Position numbers and translations under genes: made by a program
Part shown: positions 61,984 to 64,000 of the stretch, piece after piece
How the letters are laid out: every line of letters starts with the position of its first letter
Numbering within the stretch: position 1 is the first letter of the stretch
The notes under the pieces: generated by a model
Told to the model about the DNA's origin: nothing
Databases searched by the model: none
What the model saw: the letters and a program-made list of their open reading frames with translations, nothing else
Source: an uncultured Oscillospiraceae bacterium
Lineage (GTDB): Bacteria > Bacillota > Clostridia > Oscillospirales > Oscillospiraceae
Assembly (NCBI GenBank): GCA_910579775.1
Contig: CAJTUE010000006.1
Location: forward strand, 62,001-126,000
Reading direction: 5' to 3'
DNA: 64,000 bases

Positions 61984-64000
61984 ATGGCGGAACAAACAGC
62001 GGCCCGGACGCTTGACCAGCTTGCCCCCGGCGAGAGCGCGGTCATTTCCTCTGTCGGTTCGGAGCGGGGCGCGGTGAAACGCCGCCTGGTGGACATGGGC
62101 CTCACCCCCGGCGTGAGCGTCACCCTGCGCAAGGTGGCCCCCTTTGGCGACCCGCTGGAGCTGACCTTGCGGGGCTACGAGCTGTCCCTTCGCAAGGAGG
62201 ACGCCCGCCACATCACCCTTTGCGGCCCGGATAACGCCGACAGCGCCGCCGGGACCGGCAAGGTCTCCATGACCCAGCCCATCCCCGACGACGAGACCCT
62301 GCGCCGCATGGCCATGGCCCACGCCCACGAACACACCCACCACAAGCGGGAAAGCGACCCGGAGGCCCACGAGGTCCGTGAGATGAAGCTGGCCCTGGTG
62401 GGCAACCCCAACTGCGGCAAGACCACCCTCTTCAACGCCCTCACCGGCTCCAACCAATACGTGGGCAACTGGCCGGGGGTCACCGTGGAGAAAAAGGAAG
62501 GCCTCGCCGCGGTGGACGGCCGCACCGTCACCATCGTGGACCTCCCCGGCATCTACTCCCTCTCCCCCTATTCCATGGAGGAGATCGTGGCCCGCAACTT
62601 CATCGTGGAGGAGGCTCCCGACGCCATCATCAACATCGTGGACGCCACCAATCTGGAACGAAATCTCTATTTGACCGTCCAATTACTTGAATTGGAAAAG
62701 CCCATGGTGGTAGCCCTCAATTTTATGGACGAGGTGGAAAAGCACGGCGACAAGATCGACGTAAAGCGCCTCTCCCAGGCCCTTGGCGTGCCTGTCATCC
62801 CCATCACCGCCCGCTCGGGCGAGCACATCAGCGACCTCCTGAAGGAGGCCCACAAATGTGTCCACACCGGCTTTACTCTGGAGCCCGACGACCTCTACGA
62901 TTCCTTCACCCACCAGATCCACCACCAGGTGGGCGAGCTCATCCATGACCGGGCATACGCCGCCGGACTGCCCGCCCACTGGACCTCCATCAAGCTTCTG
63001 GAGGGGGACGAGCGGGTGGAGAACGCCCTGAAGCTGAACGACGAGACCCGCTGGAAGCTCTCGCGCATTGTAGAGACCTACGAACACGCCTACCCGCTGG
63101 GCGACCGGGAGACCCTGGTGGCGGACAGCCGCTACCGCTTCATCAGCCGGGTCACCACCGTCTCGGTGAAGAAGGGCCGCCCCCTGGGAAGCCTCACCAC
63201 CTCGGACAGGATCGACTCTGTGGTCACCCACAAACTGTTCGCCGTGCCCATTTTCCTTTTGACCATGCTCCTCATGTTCGCTCTCACCTTTGGGCCTCTG
63301 GGCTCCTTTCTCTCCAGCGCCGTGGAAGCGCTGGTAGGCCTTCTGGGAGGCTGGGCCAGCGGCCGCCTGGCCGCCGCCGGCGCCCAGCCCTGGCTCATCA
63401 GCCTGGTGGTGGACGGGATCATCGGCGGGGTGGGCGGGGTCCTCACCTTTCTGCCCCAGATCGCCCTGCTGTTTTTGTTCCTCTCCATCCTGGAGGATTC
63501 CGGCTACATGGCCCGGGCCGCCTTTATCATGGATCGGCTCCTGCGCCGCTTCGGCCTTTCAGGCAAGGCATTCATCCCTATGCTCATGGGCTTTGGCTGT
63601 ACCGTTCCCGCCATTATGGGTGCACGGACCATGGAGCAGGAGAAGGACCGCCGTATGACCATGCTGCTGGTGCCCTTTATGTCCTGCTCCGCCCGTCTGC
63701 CCGTTTACGGTCTGCTCACCGCCGCCTTCTTCCCCAAATACGCGGGGCTGGTGGTGTTCTCCCTCTACCTCATCGGTCTCATCTGCGCCATTTTATCGGG
63801 CATTTTCTTTAAAAAGGCGGTGTTCCGGGGGGAACCCGCCCCCTTCCTGCTGGAGCTGCCCCCTTACCGCCTCCCCACCCTGCGCAACTGCGCCGCCCAC
63901 GTGTGGGAAAAGGTGCGGGGCTTCCTGGTAAAGGCGGGCACTCTTATCCTCGCCATGAGCGTGGTGCTCTGGTTCCTCCAGTCCTTCGGCCCCGGCCTCC
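61984..64000 (+). CDS. feoB: FeoA-FeoB fusion ferrous iron transporter, 3' partial
   Basis: An open frame of 672 codons that runs off the window end. Residues 1 to about 80 are a FeoA SH3-like domain (LAPGESAVISSVGSERGAVKRRLVDMGLTPG). A linker of about 50 residues contains HAHEHTHH. Then FeoB: G1 GNPNCGKTT, G2 with WPGVTVE, G3 DLPG (in VDLPGIYSLSPYSMEE), G4 NFMD and G5-like ITAR, an insertion domain, and the membrane part with LEDSGYMARAAFIMDR, GFGCTVPAIMGART and MSCSARLPVYGLL. FeoA and FeoB are one polypeptide, as in some clostridia. AAGGAGTGA precedes the ATG. Confidence 0.95.
   Translation, partial: MAEQTAARTLDQLAPGESAVISSVGSERGAVKRRLVDMGLTPGVSVTLRKVAPFGDPLELTLRGYELSLRKEDARHITLCGPDNADSAAGTGKVSMTQPIPDDETLRRMAMAHAHEHTHHKRESDPEAHEVREMKLALVGNPNCGKTTLFNALTGSNQYVGNWPGVTVEKKEGLAAVDGRTVTIVDLPGIYSLSPYSMEEIVARNFIVEEAPDAIINIVDATNLERNLYLTVQLLELEKPMVVALNFMDEVEKHGDKIDVKRLSQALGVPVIPITARSGEHISDLLKEAHKCVHTGFTLEPDDLYDSFTHQIHHQVGELIHDRAYAAGLPAHWTSIKLLEGDERVENALKLNDETRWKLSRIVETYEHAYPLGDRETLVADSRYRFISRVTTVSVKKGRPLGSLTTSDRIDSVVTHKLFAVPIFLLTMLLMFALTFGPLGSFLSSAVEALVGLLGGWASGRLAAAGAQPWLISLVVDGIIGGVGGVLTFLPQIALLFLFLSILEDSGYMARAAFIMDRLLRRFGLSGKAFIPMLMGFGCTVPAIMGARTMEQEKDRRMTMLLVPFMSCSARLPVYGLLTAAFFPKYAGLVVFSLYLIGLICAILSGIFFKKAVFRGEPAPFLLELPPYRLPTLRNCAAHVWEKVRGFLVKAGTLILAMSVVLWFLQSFGPGL

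Overview
This window is a high-GC (roughly 60%) bacterial chromosome segment carrying only core and ordinary accessory genes. I see no phage, insertion sequence, CRISPR array or tRNA gene. An IspH-S1 fusion, T-box leaders, a WhiA/RapZ/YvcK cluster, a clostridial butyrate operon, rubrerythrins and an L20-type leader point to an anaerobic, butyrate-forming Clostridia member. Among these, an Oscillospiraceae (Flavonifractor/Intestinimonas-like) gut bacterium fits best; that placement is inference from gene content and GC only.

Layout. 1-5139 (+): partial plsC, ispH-rpsA fusion, pcrA. 5157-9945: a divergent 3-methyladenine glycosylase and EamA exporter, then a tryptophan-type T-box leader driving a three-gene trpXYZ-like ABC importer. 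10108-19835 (-): a long same-strand run murB, rapZ, yvcK, whiA, dnaE, cls, rluD-like. 20002-23786: a small DUF378 membrane protein and a lipoprotein/response regulator/histidine kinase operon. 23903-28895 (-): crt-hbd-bcd-etfB-etfA, the butyryl-CoA module, with a Rex-like operator and a dispersed palindromic repeat inside the operon. 29091-33700 (-): ireB and a phenylalanine T-box operon GNAT-pheS-pheT. 33809-36722: purA, a small lipoprotein, a Fur/PerR regulator with rubrerythrin. 36790-39643: an SPFH membrane protein with a ribbon-helix-helix partner, sharing a divergent promoter with a secreted stalk-domain protein. 39860-43075: DUF1846 protein and pyrG. 43138-44540 (-): infC-rpmI-rplT with an L20-type leader and a non-AUG infC start. 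44569-47855: TIGR04255 protein, reverse rubrerythrin, rubredoxin, flavin reductase-rubredoxin fusion, hemolysin III. 48023-55624 (-): rpoB-rpoC with their own promoter. 56004-61750: surface-polymer glycosyltransferases including a GT-CsaB fusion, DUF4330, PAP2 phosphatase, RNase P RNA, SGNH lipoprotein. 61984-end: FeoA-FeoB fusion, cut by the window edge.

The genes combine into a few recognisable programmes: translation and transcription core (rpsA, infC-rpmI-rplT, pheST, rpoBC, rnpB), butyrate formation, oxygen/peroxide defence (Fur/PerR, two rubrerythrin architectures, rubredoxin, Hrb-like reductase), cell-envelope synthesis (murB, cls, GT/CsaB, PAP2), and amino-acid-responsive control by T-boxes. 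The least explained signals are regulatory: a face-to-face promoter pair with a possible antisense RNA upstream of rpoB, shared divergent promoters with operator-like palindromes, a bipartite intergenic repeat family, and an odd C-terminal GVIGGADGPTSIFV tail on a secreted protein. I found no convincing wholly new multi-gene system.
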